From: Anaerolineales bacterium
GTDB lineage: Bacteria; Chloroflexota; Anaerolineae; Anaerolineales; Villigracilaceae
Direction: 5' to 3'
DNA length: 64,000 nt
Assembly (NCBI GenBank): GCA_015075725.1
Contig: JABTTV010000001.1
Span: 2,418,001 to 2,482,000 of the forward strand
Each line of letters starts with the position of its first letter. Position 1 is the first letter of the stretch. Made by a program: the position numbers and the translations under genes. The notes beneath the pieces are model-generated. The model was given only the letters and a program-made list of their open reading frames with translations, searched no databases and was not told where the DNA came from. Below, piece after piece: positions 51,237 to 59,531 of the stretch.

Positions 51237-54200
51237 GTGCTCGAAGTTAGATTGTTAGGGCAATTTTCAGTTAACTTGGATGGGGTTCCCATTCAAATAA
51301 ATTCGCGTCCGGCACAGTCCCTTCTTGCATATTTACTCATCTATGCAGGCAGAGCAGTTCGGCGCGAGAAACTGGCGGGTTTGTTTTGGCCCGATGCCTC
51401 CGAAGAAAATGCGCGGAATAATCTCCGCCAGGCTTTGTGGCGGGTTCGTAAAAGCCTGGATGCCAATGGGAACCCTGATTCACCACTGCTATTGGTGGAT
51501 GACATTACGGTTGCGGTCAACGCTTCTTCCGAATATCGACTGGATGTAATCGAACTTGAAACGCCGATTCATGAAGATACGCCCCTTCCCCGGCTGATCG
51601 AGATCGTCTCCTTGTATGAGGGCGAATTGTTGCCGGGGTTTTATGATGATTGGGCGGTTCTCGAACGTGAGAGATTGGGAGCAATATTTGACGCGAGGAT
51701 GGGGGCGCTGATAAGCCGTCTGGTGGAACTTCAAAACTGGTCGGAAACCATTGAATGGAGCGAGCGCTGGATCGCCCTGGGAGGTGTACCTGAACCTGCC
51801 TATCGTGGATTGATGACGGCGCATGCGGCTCGGGGAGATCTAAGCAACATGGCGGCGGCATATCGCCGTTGCGAAGAAGCAATGCGGAATGAACTGGGTT
51901 TGGCGCCGTCGGAATCCACGCAATCCCTTTATGAAGAATTGAAGGCGGGAGGAGTGGCAAACAGCAATTTGATGAATCACGAAACAATTCAAATCGCTTC
52001 GCCGTTAACAGACGAGAGCCCCGCGCCCGGCGCGCCGCCTTACATGGGTTTGCAGCATTACAATGAAGTTGACGCAGACAATTTCTTTGGTCGCGAGACA
52101 TTGGTCAATCTGATTTACAGCCACATAGCGGAGGGACATTCCTTCGTTGCGATTGTGGGCGCCTCCGGAAGCGGAAAATCATCACTCGTCCGGGCAGGCT
52201 TGATCCCAGCTCTTAATTCGCAGGGTTTCAAGAAAAACCTTGACAGCAAGCATGATTGGAAAATCGTGCTTGTCAGCCCGACCATGCATCCGCTTGAGGC
52301 TCTGACAATGGGACTCAATCAACATCTACAAACGGAGATTCGATCTGTCGATCTCAAGAAGAAGGATGCCCATAATCTTCGCAGGCATTTGTCCGGGATG
52401 AGGCAGGACGGGGAAAAGATGCCTTCCCAGAGCTCAGATGGACAGGGCGTTTCCAAGCTTTTAATAGTAATTGATCAATTTGAGGAACTCTTTACATTAT
52501 GCGCAGATGAACCTGAACAGCGGGAATTTATTGACGTGTTGATGTCCATTGCGGATGCCGAGCTTGAAGAACATGTCCATGTGGTCATCACTTTACGGGC
52601 GGATTTCTACTCGTACTGCGCGCAGTATCCGAACCTTCGTGAGGCATTGACCCGCGCCCAGATATACATTGGACCAATGAGTGCGGAGGAGGTCCGCCGG
52701 GTAATTGAAGAACCGGCTCGTCATGGCGGTTGGGATTTCGAGCCAGGTCTGGTGGAGTTGATCCTGCGTGACGTGATCCGGGAACCCGGCATGTTGCCCC
52801 TGCTTTCACATGCCCTGCTGGAAACCTGGCGCAGGCGGCAAGGACGAACGCTCACCTTGCAGGGATATGTTAAGTCCGGAGGCGTGCGCAGCGCAATTGC
52901 AAGGACAGCAGAGACCGTCTTTAACCTCCAACTTTCATCTGAACAACAACAGATCGCCAAAAACATCCTTTTGAGGCTTACCAATTTGGGAGAAGGGGTC
53001 GAGGGAACCCGCAGGCGAGTGATGTTGGCAGAACTCCTTCCTGCCGCGCGTGAAGCGTCCGCTGTCCAGTCTGTTTTGAAGATTCTGGTCGTCGCACGCC
53101 TGATCACCGTCGACGAAGATTCGGTGGAAGTCGCGCATGAGGCGTTGATCACGGAATGGCCTACGCTCCACAACTGGCTGGTTGAAGATCGTGAAGAGCT
53201 CAGGCTGCATCGTTGTCTCACCGAAGCCGCGCAGGTATGGTTGGAGTCGGAGCGTGATCCGAGTGAGCTTTATCAAGGCACCCGATTAAGTCAGGCGGTC
53301 GAGTGGGGTGAAAAGTACGCATCAGATCTGAGCGTATTGGAGCAGGAATTCCTGTCGGCTTCAAGGGAACAGGCCGAACAATTGGAGTCCGAGCGAAAGG
53401 CCCAACAGGAACGCGAATTACATGCCGCCCGTGAACTGGCGAAAGCCCAGCAGGAGCGAGCGGATACCGAAAAGCAACTATCTGAAAGTCAGACCCGCGC
53501 TTTGGCGCAATTGCGCCGACGCGCCATCTACCTCACGGCTGCGCTATTCTTTGCGCTTGGCATGGCGGGCATTGCCTTGTTTCTGGGGGAGCGGGTGCGC
53601 CAGATTGCGCTGACAGCCCAAGTCAATGCTGAAAGAGCGGAGGACGAACGCCAGATTGCTTTTTCCCGTGAACTGGCCGCCGCATCGGTCTCTAACCTGG
53701 AACTGGATCCTGAACTCAGCATTTTACTCGCTCTGGCTGCAGTATCCGAGGCGCGATCAGCTGGCTTATCCGTCCCGCGAGAGGCGGAAGAAGCATTGCA
53801 TAGATCGGTATTGGCGTCGCGATTGCGGATGAACCTGCCGGGAGGTTATGGGGTAGATTTCGATCCGAGCGGGTCCTTGATCGTATCCAGCGGACCGAAC
53901 AGTTCTGCGGTCATCCGGGAATTTCCATCCGGGCAGGAGAGACTCGCTTTGCAGGGGCATTCCGGTGATCTTTATGGTGTGGGTGTAGGTTTCAGCCCGG
54001 ACGGTAAAAGAATCGTCATCTCCAGTGCGGATGGAACAGCCAAAGTTTGGGATGTTTCCACGGGGAATGAGGTTTTATTTCTTCAAGGTCATACAGCATC
54101 GGTCAACGCCAGCATATTTAATCCGAACGGAACCCGGATTGCAACAACATCCAGTGATGGAACAGTGCGGGTTTGGGACGCGAAAACTGGTGATGAATTG

Positions 54201-55694
54201 CTTAAACTGATGCTTTCCGCACCTTCAGGTATCGCTTTTGACTCCATGGGTAAATATCTTGCAATTGCCAATGACTTGGAATCCGATGGCTCCGTGACGA
54301 TCTGGGATATCACATCTGGAGAAAATATACTGATATTGCCCGGTCATCCTCGTGGCTCGCTGGCTGTGGTTTACAGCATGGGTGGAAGGCATGTCATTAC
54401 TGCCGGACGGGACGCAAAGATTCGAGTATGGGATCTGGAAGACGGGAAAGAGATAACTGTATTGGATGAAACCATCCCGATTTATTCATTGGCGATCAGC
54501 CCGAACGGCAGGCACATTGCGGCTGGCGGCATTGATGGGATTGTCAAGATTTGGGATTTGGAATCTTCCGTTTTACTGTTCGAACTGACCGGACATACCG
54601 ACATTGTCAGTTCTCTGACATTCAGCCCTGATGCAAGGTATCTGGCATCCAGCAGTGTGGATGGCTCCACCAGGGTATGGGATGTATCGGCAAAAGGGAT
54701 GACCGAATGGCTGACTCTTTCGGGACATACCGAGGTCGTTTACAGCCTGGACTATAGCCCCGATGGTCGAAAAATCGCCACGTCCAGTTGGGACGAAACC
54801 GCCGTTATTTGGGACGCATTCACCGGGAATAGATTGTCTGCCTTACAGGATTTTGCAGCGGAAGTGGGGCGCATCACATTCAATGATGATGGATCGAGGA
54901 TCGCTACAGCGGATTACAGTGGGGTACTAAAACTTTGGGATGCGGATACAGGGGAATTGGTTTGGTCTGTTATAGCACATGGTGCCGGTGATATTGACGT
55001 CATGTTCAGTCCCGATGGAAACTTTATTGCCACCGGCGGTGCTGATGGAGTTGCCAAATTATGGGATGGTGAGACGGGTGAATTGACGCGATTGTTTACC
55101 GGCCATACCGATGTCATTCATCGAATCTCATTCAATTCAGATGGAAGCCTGCTGGCTACGGCGAGTTGGGACGATACGGCAAGAATCTGGCGAGCAGCCT
55201 CGGGCGAACTGCTTTATACATTATCGGCAGGCGCCGGAGATGTAAAAAACGCTGACTTCAACCCGGACGGGAAATTATTGGTCACAGCACATGAGGACGG
55301 GATTGCAAGAATTTGGGATGTTTCCATGGTCGGCGCAGTGATTCCAAACGAGCCATATATAGTCCAAACGCTAGTTGGACACAATTCAACAGTTTGGGAT
55401 GCATCCTTTAGCCCGGATGGTGAACAACTGGCAACCATCAGTTTTGATGGCACTGTCAGATTTTGGGATGCAGGATCCGCAGATGAATTGTTGGTGTGGT
55501 CCGGCAATAACAATGGACCCGATCTCGAGTTCAGCCCCGACGGAAGACATTTGGCTGTCACCAGCGGCGAGGGAACGGTAAGAGTGTTTATCCTGTCGCT
55601 TGAAGAATTAATCGGCGTGGCGAAATCCCGACTAACTCGGTCCTTTACACTGGCAGAGTGCCAAAAATACCTGCATCGAGACTCCTGTCCGTAA
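51237..55694 (+). CDS. SARP-type DNA-binding / nSTAND1 NTPase / transmembrane / WD40 regulator
   Basis: 1485 residues from GTG 51237, preceded by AAAAGG at good spacing. Order: OmpR-type DNA-binding domain (1-95), bacterial transcriptional activator (BTAD) domain (about 99-245), nSTAND1 NTPase starting at PYMGLQHYNEVDADNFFGRE, with Walker A GASGSGKS (308-315) and Walker B LLIVIDQFEELF, an alpha-helical coiled region (about 690-755), one membrane segment (about 763-783: AIYLTAALFFALGMAGIALF), and about 14 WD40 repeats (864-1454), enough for two seven-bladed propellers. If the segment is inserted, the DNA-binding half is inside and the propellers outside. That makes it a ToxR-like one-component sensor. 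No frameshift seen. Confidence 0.93.
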   Translation: MLEVRLLGQFSVNLDGVPIQINSRPAQSLLAYLLIYAGRAVRREKLAGLFWPDASEENARNNLRQALWRVRKSLDANGNPDSPLLLVDDITVAVNASSEYRLDVIELETPIHEDTPLPRLIEIVSLYEGELLPGFYDDWAVLERERLGAIFDARMGALISRLVELQNWSETIEWSERWIALGGVPEPAYRGLMTAHAARGDLSNMAAAYRRCEEAMRNELGLAPSESTQSLYEELKAGGVANSNLMNHETIQIASPLTDESPAPGAPPYMGLQHYNEVDADNFFGRETLVNLIYSHIAEGHSFVAIVGASGSGKSSLVRAGLIPALNSQGFKKNLDSKHDWKIVLVSPTMHPLEALTMGLNQHLQTEIRSVDLKKKDAHNLRRHLSGMRQDGEKMPSQSSDGQGVSKLLIVIDQFEELFTLCADEPEQREFIDVLMSIADAELEEHVHVVITLRADFYSYCAQYPNLREALTRAQIYIGPMSAEEVRRVIEEPARHGGWDFEPGLVELILRDVIREPGMLPLLSHALLETWRRRQGRTLTLQGYVKSGGVRSAIARTAETVFNLQLSSEQQQIAKNILLRLTNLGEGVEGTRRRVMLAELLPAAREASAVQSVLKILVVARLITVDEDSVEVAHEALITEWPTLHNWLVEDREELRLHRCLTEAAQVWLESERDPSELYQGTRLSQAVEWGEKYASDLSVLEQEFLSASREQAEQLESERKAQQERELHAARELAKAQQERADTEKQLSESQTRALAQLRRRAIYLTAALFFALGMAGIALFLGERVRQIALTAQVNAERAEDERQIAFSRELAAASVSNLELDPELSILLALAAVSEARSAGLSVPREAEEALHRSVLASRLRMNLPGGYGVDFDPSGSLIVSSGPNSSAVIREFPSGQERLALQGHSGDLYGVGVGFSPDGKRIVISSADGTAKVWDVSTGNEVLFLQGHTASVNASIFNPNGTRIATTSSDGTVRVWDAKTGDELLKLMLSAPSGIAFDSMGKYLAIANDLESDGSVTIWDITSGENILILPGHPRGSLAVVYSMGGRHVITAGRDAKIRVWDLEDGKEITVLDETIPIYSLAISPNGRHIAAGGIDGIVKIWDLESSVLLFELTGHTDIVSSLTFSPDARYLASSSVDGSTRVWDVSAKGMTEWLTLSGHTEVVYSLDYSPDGRKIATSSWDETAVIWDAFTGNRLSALQDFAAEVGRITFNDDGSRIATADYSGVLKLWDADTGELVWSVIAHGAGDIDVMFSPDGNFIATGGADGVAKLWDGETGELTRLFTGHTDVIHRISFNSDGSLLATASWDDTARIWRAASGELLYTLSAGAGDVKNADFNPDGKLLVTAHEDGIARIWDVSMVGAVIPNEPYIVQTLVGHNSTVWDASFSPDGEQLATISFDGTVRFWDAGSADELLVWSGNNNGPDLEFSPDGRHLAVTSGEGTVRVFILSLEELIGVAKSRLTRSFTLAECQKYLHRDSCP

Positions 55695-56494
55695 CAAGCA
55701 TGGTTAGGCTGGTTTTACCCATCGACAGGAATAAATAAGAAAAATTACTGCAAACAACTGCGCTCCTTTTACAAAGGTAGCGTAGATTTATCGACTGCCG
55801 ATACATTATGTGAAGCGCTGGACCCTGTTTGCAGAGATCCTGCTCTATCACTTCAAAAGATCCCGCGTTCCCGATGGGCAGATCCGGCGGTTTCGACCAG
55901 CTGATCAGATAAACGGTATCCCGTTCACCATTGATGGTATAGGTAATGTTCGTGCCGCATCGGCAGGCTATCCACCCAAGAAGGTGGCGAGTGGACGACA
56001 GTCGCACTCGAAAGGATGACAATGATGCAATCACCGAGTTTGAGGATGGAATACCATACACGTTGAAAGTCTACCTGGCAAAGCCTCTTAGGCTCGGTTT
56101 GGACGGAGGAGCGGAAATACATCCCCGATTCATTACTGTCCCGATTGGGCGATGCTTTCCCGCCTGCCATACAGGGCGCTGGCACGGATGATATCCTTTA
56201 GCATCCTGGTCCTTTGAGCCAGACTGACGGCGTGATTTTGATGGTAGCAAGCCATCAAGTTTGAATATCATTTACAGAAAATCCCCTGGTGCTTTGCGCC
56301 AGGGGAAACATGACGGGACCGTGGATGTTATAGATTGCTTTCAAGGGGTAAACGCAGCATTTATTAATTCATCGAATTTTATGGTTTTTGATAACGAGAG
56401 AATCAGGACTTTTTTCAGTTACATTTGCAGGAAAAAAAGGATATACATTAAGATGAATTATCGGATGAAAAGTAAAAAAAAAGAAAGGATTGTT
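55695..56494. other. Gene-poor 800-bp stretch with one hairpin
   Basis: No frame here has an SD, a recognised motif or clear protein-like composition. TCCCCTGG (56282-56289) pairs with CCAGGGGA (56299-56306). The part after 56310 is AT-rich and probably holds the korD promoter and leader. Remnant coding sequence cannot be excluded. Confidence 0.5.
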
Positions 56495-56749
56495 ATGACC
56501 GAATTTGTCCCGGCTGAAAACCAATCCGCAGAAAAGCCCCGCCGAAAGGGACCGCGTGGCGAGGTCAAGATTTTTGCAACTTGGTGTAAGGGTTGCAATA
56601 TTTGTGTTGTGCTCTGCCCAACCCAGGTGTTGGCGATGCACCCCAGCGGAAACTATCCCATTGTGGTCGAGCCTGAAAACTGCACCGCCTGCCATTTCTG
56701 CGACACCCACTGTCCTGATCTGGCGATTGTGGTCAAAAAGATGGGTTAG
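56495..56749 (+). CDS. korD: 2-oxoacid:ferredoxin oxidoreductase delta (ferredoxin) subunit
   Basis: 84 residues from ATG 56495 with AAAGGA upstream. Two CxxCxxCxxxCP clusters (Cys 31, 34, 37, 41 and Cys 63, 66, 69, 73) bind two [4Fe-4S] centres that carry electrons from the TPP centre to ferredoxin. The basic N-terminal part (EKPRRKGPRGEVK) is typical of the delta subunit. First gene of a four-gene operon; the next starts 17 nt on. Confidence 0.93.
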   Translation: MTEFVPAENQSAEKPRRKGPRGEVKIFATWCKGCNICVVLCPTQVLAMHPSGNYPIVVEPENCTACHFCDTHCPDLAIVVKKMG

Positions 56750-56766
56750 ATTATGAGGAGGCTGCT

Positions 56767-57879
56767 TTGACAATTCAACTGATGCAAGGAAACGAGGCGA
56801 TTGCCATGGGGGCGATTGCCGCCGGTTGCCGATTCTATGCAGGATACCCCATCACCCCTTCCACAGAGGTTGCGGAGGTCATGTCACGTGAACTGCCCAA
56901 GGTGGGCGGAAAATTCATTCAAATGGAAGACGAAATCGCCAGCATGGCTGCCATTATCGGCGGGCGTGTCGGCGGGCTGAAATCCATGACTGCCACCAGT
57001 GGACCGGGCTTCTCGCTCATGCAGGAAAACATCGGCTACGCGGCAATGGCGGAGATTCCCTGCGTGGTGGTCAACGTCCAACGGCTTGGACCTTCCACCG
57101 GTCAGCCTACAGCGGCGTCACAAGGCGATGTGATGCAGGCGCGCTGGGGCACGCACGGCGACCATCAGATCATCGTCCTCTGTCCCATCTCGGTGGCGCA
57201 ATCCTTCGACCTGACGGTGAAGGCTTTCAACCTTTCGGAAAAATATCGCACCCCCGTAATTTTGCTCACCGATGAAATCATCGGTCACATGCGCGAACCA
57301 ATCGAACTGCCCGATTTCGACACAGTGGAAAAGTTCGAACGCATCGTAACCGACACCCCCGACAACTACAAAGCCTTCCGAAACGACCGCGGCGATGTGC
57401 CGGCGTTGGCAGGTTTTGGGCTTGGCTACCGCTACCACATCACCGGATTGTTCCACGATGAGGTCGGATTCCCGACCCAGCGGCTCGATGAAATTGACCC
57501 GTGGCTGGAGCGCGTCAGCCGCAAGATCGAAACCGCCGACGATATCCTGCTCTACCAGACCGATTACGAAACCGGGGCGCGAACCGCAATTTTGAGTTAT
57601 GGTGCATCAGCGCGTACTGCCCGCCACGCCATGAAACAGATGCGCGCCAAAGGCGAAAAGGTCAGCCTGTTTACCGCGCAAACGCTGTGGCCCTTCCCCG
57701 AAAAGGCAGTGGAAGAACTGGCGGATTCGGTGGATAAGATTGTCGTCCCTGAAATGAATTTGGGACAACTGGCACTGGAGGTGGAGCGTGTTGCCGGGCG
57801 GAAGAAGGTCACGCGCGTCAACCGCGCCAACGGTGAAATGATCACCCCCAATATGGTTTTGGAAGCAGCGGAGGCTTAG
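56767..57879 (+). CDS. korA: 2-oxoglutarate:ferredoxin oxidoreductase alpha subunit
   Basis: 370 residues from TTG 56767, chosen because GAGGAGG lies 5 nt upstream and the N terminus TIQLMQGNEAIAMGAIAAGC fits the family. It holds the pyrimidine-binding and transketolase C-like domains: GYPITPSTEVAEVM, EDEIASMAAIIGG, SGPGFSLMQENIGYA, then the C-terminal TAQTLWPFPEKAV. With the beta subunit it decarboxylates 2-oxoglutarate to succinyl-CoA, or in the reverse direction fixes CO2 in the reductive TCA cycle. 2-oxoglutarate is favoured by subunit sizes and order, but a branched-chain 2-oxoacid is possible. Confidence 0.92.
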   Translation: MTIQLMQGNEAIAMGAIAAGCRFYAGYPITPSTEVAEVMSRELPKVGGKFIQMEDEIASMAAIIGGRVGGLKSMTATSGPGFSLMQENIGYAAMAEIPCVVVNVQRLGPSTGQPTAASQGDVMQARWGTHGDHQIIVLCPISVAQSFDLTVKAFNLSEKYRTPVILLTDEIIGHMREPIELPDFDTVEKFERIVTDTPDNYKAFRNDRGDVPALAGFGLGYRYHITGLFHDEVGFPTQRLDEIDPWLERVSRKIETADDILLYQTDYETGARTAILSYGASARTARHAMKQMRAKGEKVSLFTAQTLWPFPEKAVEELADSVDKIVVPEMNLGQLALEVERVAGRKKVTRVNRANGEMITPNMVLEAAEA

Positions 57880-57881
57880 AC

Positions 57882-58808
57882 ATGTCGGAGCATATTCTTT
57901 CCGTCCACGATCTGGATGTCGACGAAGGGCAAATTCCGCGCGAGGATTGGTTTGAGGCCAGTACCACCCTGCACAACCTGCGAAAGAACAAAAAATTCCC
58001 CACCATCTGGTGCGCAGGCTGCGGGCTGGGTGTGATCATGGGGTCGCTCATCCGCGCCATCGAAAGCCTGGGCCTCGAAAACGACCGGGTGGCTCTGGTG
58101 GCTGGCATTGGCTGCACTGCGCGCATGCCCGTCTACATGGATTACAACACCCTGCACACTACACACGGGCGCGCCTTGGCGTTTGCCACCGGCTTGAAAA
58201 TTGCCCGCCCCGACATGAAGGTCATCGCCATCATGGGCGACGGCGACGCGCTGGCGATTGGCGGCAATCACTTCATCCACGCCGCGCGCCGTAATATCGG
58301 CATCACCGCCCTGGTGGTGAACAATTCCACCTATGGCATGACCGGCGGACAGTACAGCCCCACCACGCCCGAAGGGATGCGAGCCACAACTGCTCCGTAT
58401 GGCAACGTCGAGCCGCCCTTTCCGGTCTGCGATTTGGCGGCGGCGGCGGGAGCGACCTTTGTCGCCCGCAGCACGGCGTATCACCCGCTTGAACTGGACA
58501 AGCACCTCTCGGAAGCCATCTCGAACGATGGGTTCAGCCTTGTGGAAGCCGTCAGTTATTGTCACACCACCTACGGGCGCATCAACAAACTCGGCTCGGC
58601 GGCAGACATGATGCGGATGCTCAAAGATAACAGTATTTCGAAATCTGCCTATGAAAAGCTCAACGAAGATGCGCGCGAAAAAAACACAAAGATCGTGCGC
58701 GGCGTGCTATACAGGAAGAAACGCCCGGAGTACACAAAAACCTATGACTCACTCGTCGAACGCAAACACGAGGAGGAATTAAGACTGCGGAATACGGGGA
58801 GGCGTTGA
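57882..58808 (+). CDS. korB: 2-oxoglutarate:ferredoxin oxidoreductase beta subunit (TPP-binding)
   Basis: 308 residues, SD GGAGG before ATG 57882. TPP-binding parts are clear: PTIWCAGCGLG near the start, GIGCTARMP, and MGDGDALAIGGNHFIHA with NNSTYGMTGGQYSPTT, the Mg/TPP motif. It forms the catalytic half with korA. Its C-terminal tail (KRPEYTKTYDSLVERKHEEE) is longer than in many homologues. Stop overlaps the next ATG (TGATG). Confidence 0.93.
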   Translation: MSEHILSVHDLDVDEGQIPREDWFEASTTLHNLRKNKKFPTIWCAGCGLGVIMGSLIRAIESLGLENDRVALVAGIGCTARMPVYMDYNTLHTTHGRALAFATGLKIARPDMKVIAIMGDGDALAIGGNHFIHAARRNIGITALVVNNSTYGMTGGQYSPTTPEGMRATTAPYGNVEPPFPVCDLAAAAGATFVARSTAYHPLELDKHLSEAISNDGFSLVEAVSYCHTTYGRINKLGSAADMMRMLKDNSISKSAYEKLNEDAREKNTKIVRGVLYRKKRPEYTKTYDSLVERKHEEELRLRNTGRR

Positions 58809-59356
58809 TGGAAAAGCGAACCGAAATTCGACTGGCTGGGGAAGGTGGTCAGGGCATGATTTTGGCGGGGATCATCCTGGCCGAAGCCGCCGCCATCTAC
58901 GACGGCAAACAAACCACCCAGACCCAAAGTTACGGACCCGAAGCGCGAGGCGGCGCCAGCCGATCGGAGGTGGTCATCTCGGATGTTGAAATAGACCACC
59001 CTGAGGTCCTCTCTGCTGATGTGGTGGTGGCGCTCAGCCAGGAGGCTTACCAGAAATTTGCCAAGACCGTCCATTCCGGCGGTTTGTTGATTGTGGATGA
59101 AGACCACGTGGCGGTCCGTGCCGATTTTGCAGGCGTCAAAGTTCCCATTGCCCGGATTGCGCTAGAAGCGACAGGCAAACCCATCACTGCCAATACGGTT
59201 GCGCTTGGTGTGCTGGTAGGCATGACGGGTATGGTTTCGAAGGAGGCGCTCGAAAAGGCTGTCATCGCTCGCGCCCCCAAAGGCACCGAAGAAATGAACC
59301 GTAAGGCGCTGGCGGCAGGTTTTGCAGCGGCGGAAGGGCGCGAAGCCGCAGCATGA
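58808..59356 (+). CDS. korC: 2-oxoglutarate:ferredoxin oxidoreductase gamma subunit
   Basis: 182 residues from ATG 58808, overlapping the korB stop. Family motif LAGEGGQGMILAGIILAEAA (residues 9-28, given here in part), TQTQSYGPEARGGASRSEV and ADVVVALSQEA are typical of the gamma domain that completes the 2-oxoacid:ferredoxin oxidoreductase complex. Last gene of the operon; no strong terminator follows, and the 59357-59531 gap shows no gene. Confidence 0.92.
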   Translation: MEKRTEIRLAGEGGQGMILAGIILAEAAAIYDGKQTTQTQSYGPEARGGASRSEVVISDVEIDHPEVLSADVVVALSQEAYQKFAKTVHSGGLLIVDEDHVAVRADFAGVKVPIARIALEATGKPITANTVALGVLVGMTGMVSKEALEKAVIARAPKGTEEMNRKALAAGFAAAEGREAAA

Positions 59357-59531
59357 GCGCAGGCAGGCTATGCCCGTCTCCCTGACATTTGCTTTTTTGG
59401 CGTCGCATTTGTCCAGATACGATATCCAGTTATGAATCGGCTACGTCAATCGTATTCATATCATGAAAAATTCAGACAAGGGTTCGTCAACGTAGTGTTT
59501 GGACGTTCTACAGGGAAACCAGCCGGAGAGT

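Noticed and set aside
55645..56061. Minus-strand open frame of 138 codons at the end of the SARP/WD40 gene
   Set aside because: It overlaps the end of that gene, lacks an SD and shows no recognisable motif.
59443..59495. TACGTCA-like sequence behind korC as a fifth promoter module
   Set aside because: It diverges after TACGTCA and has no CCGATG-N20-TAnnnT behind it.
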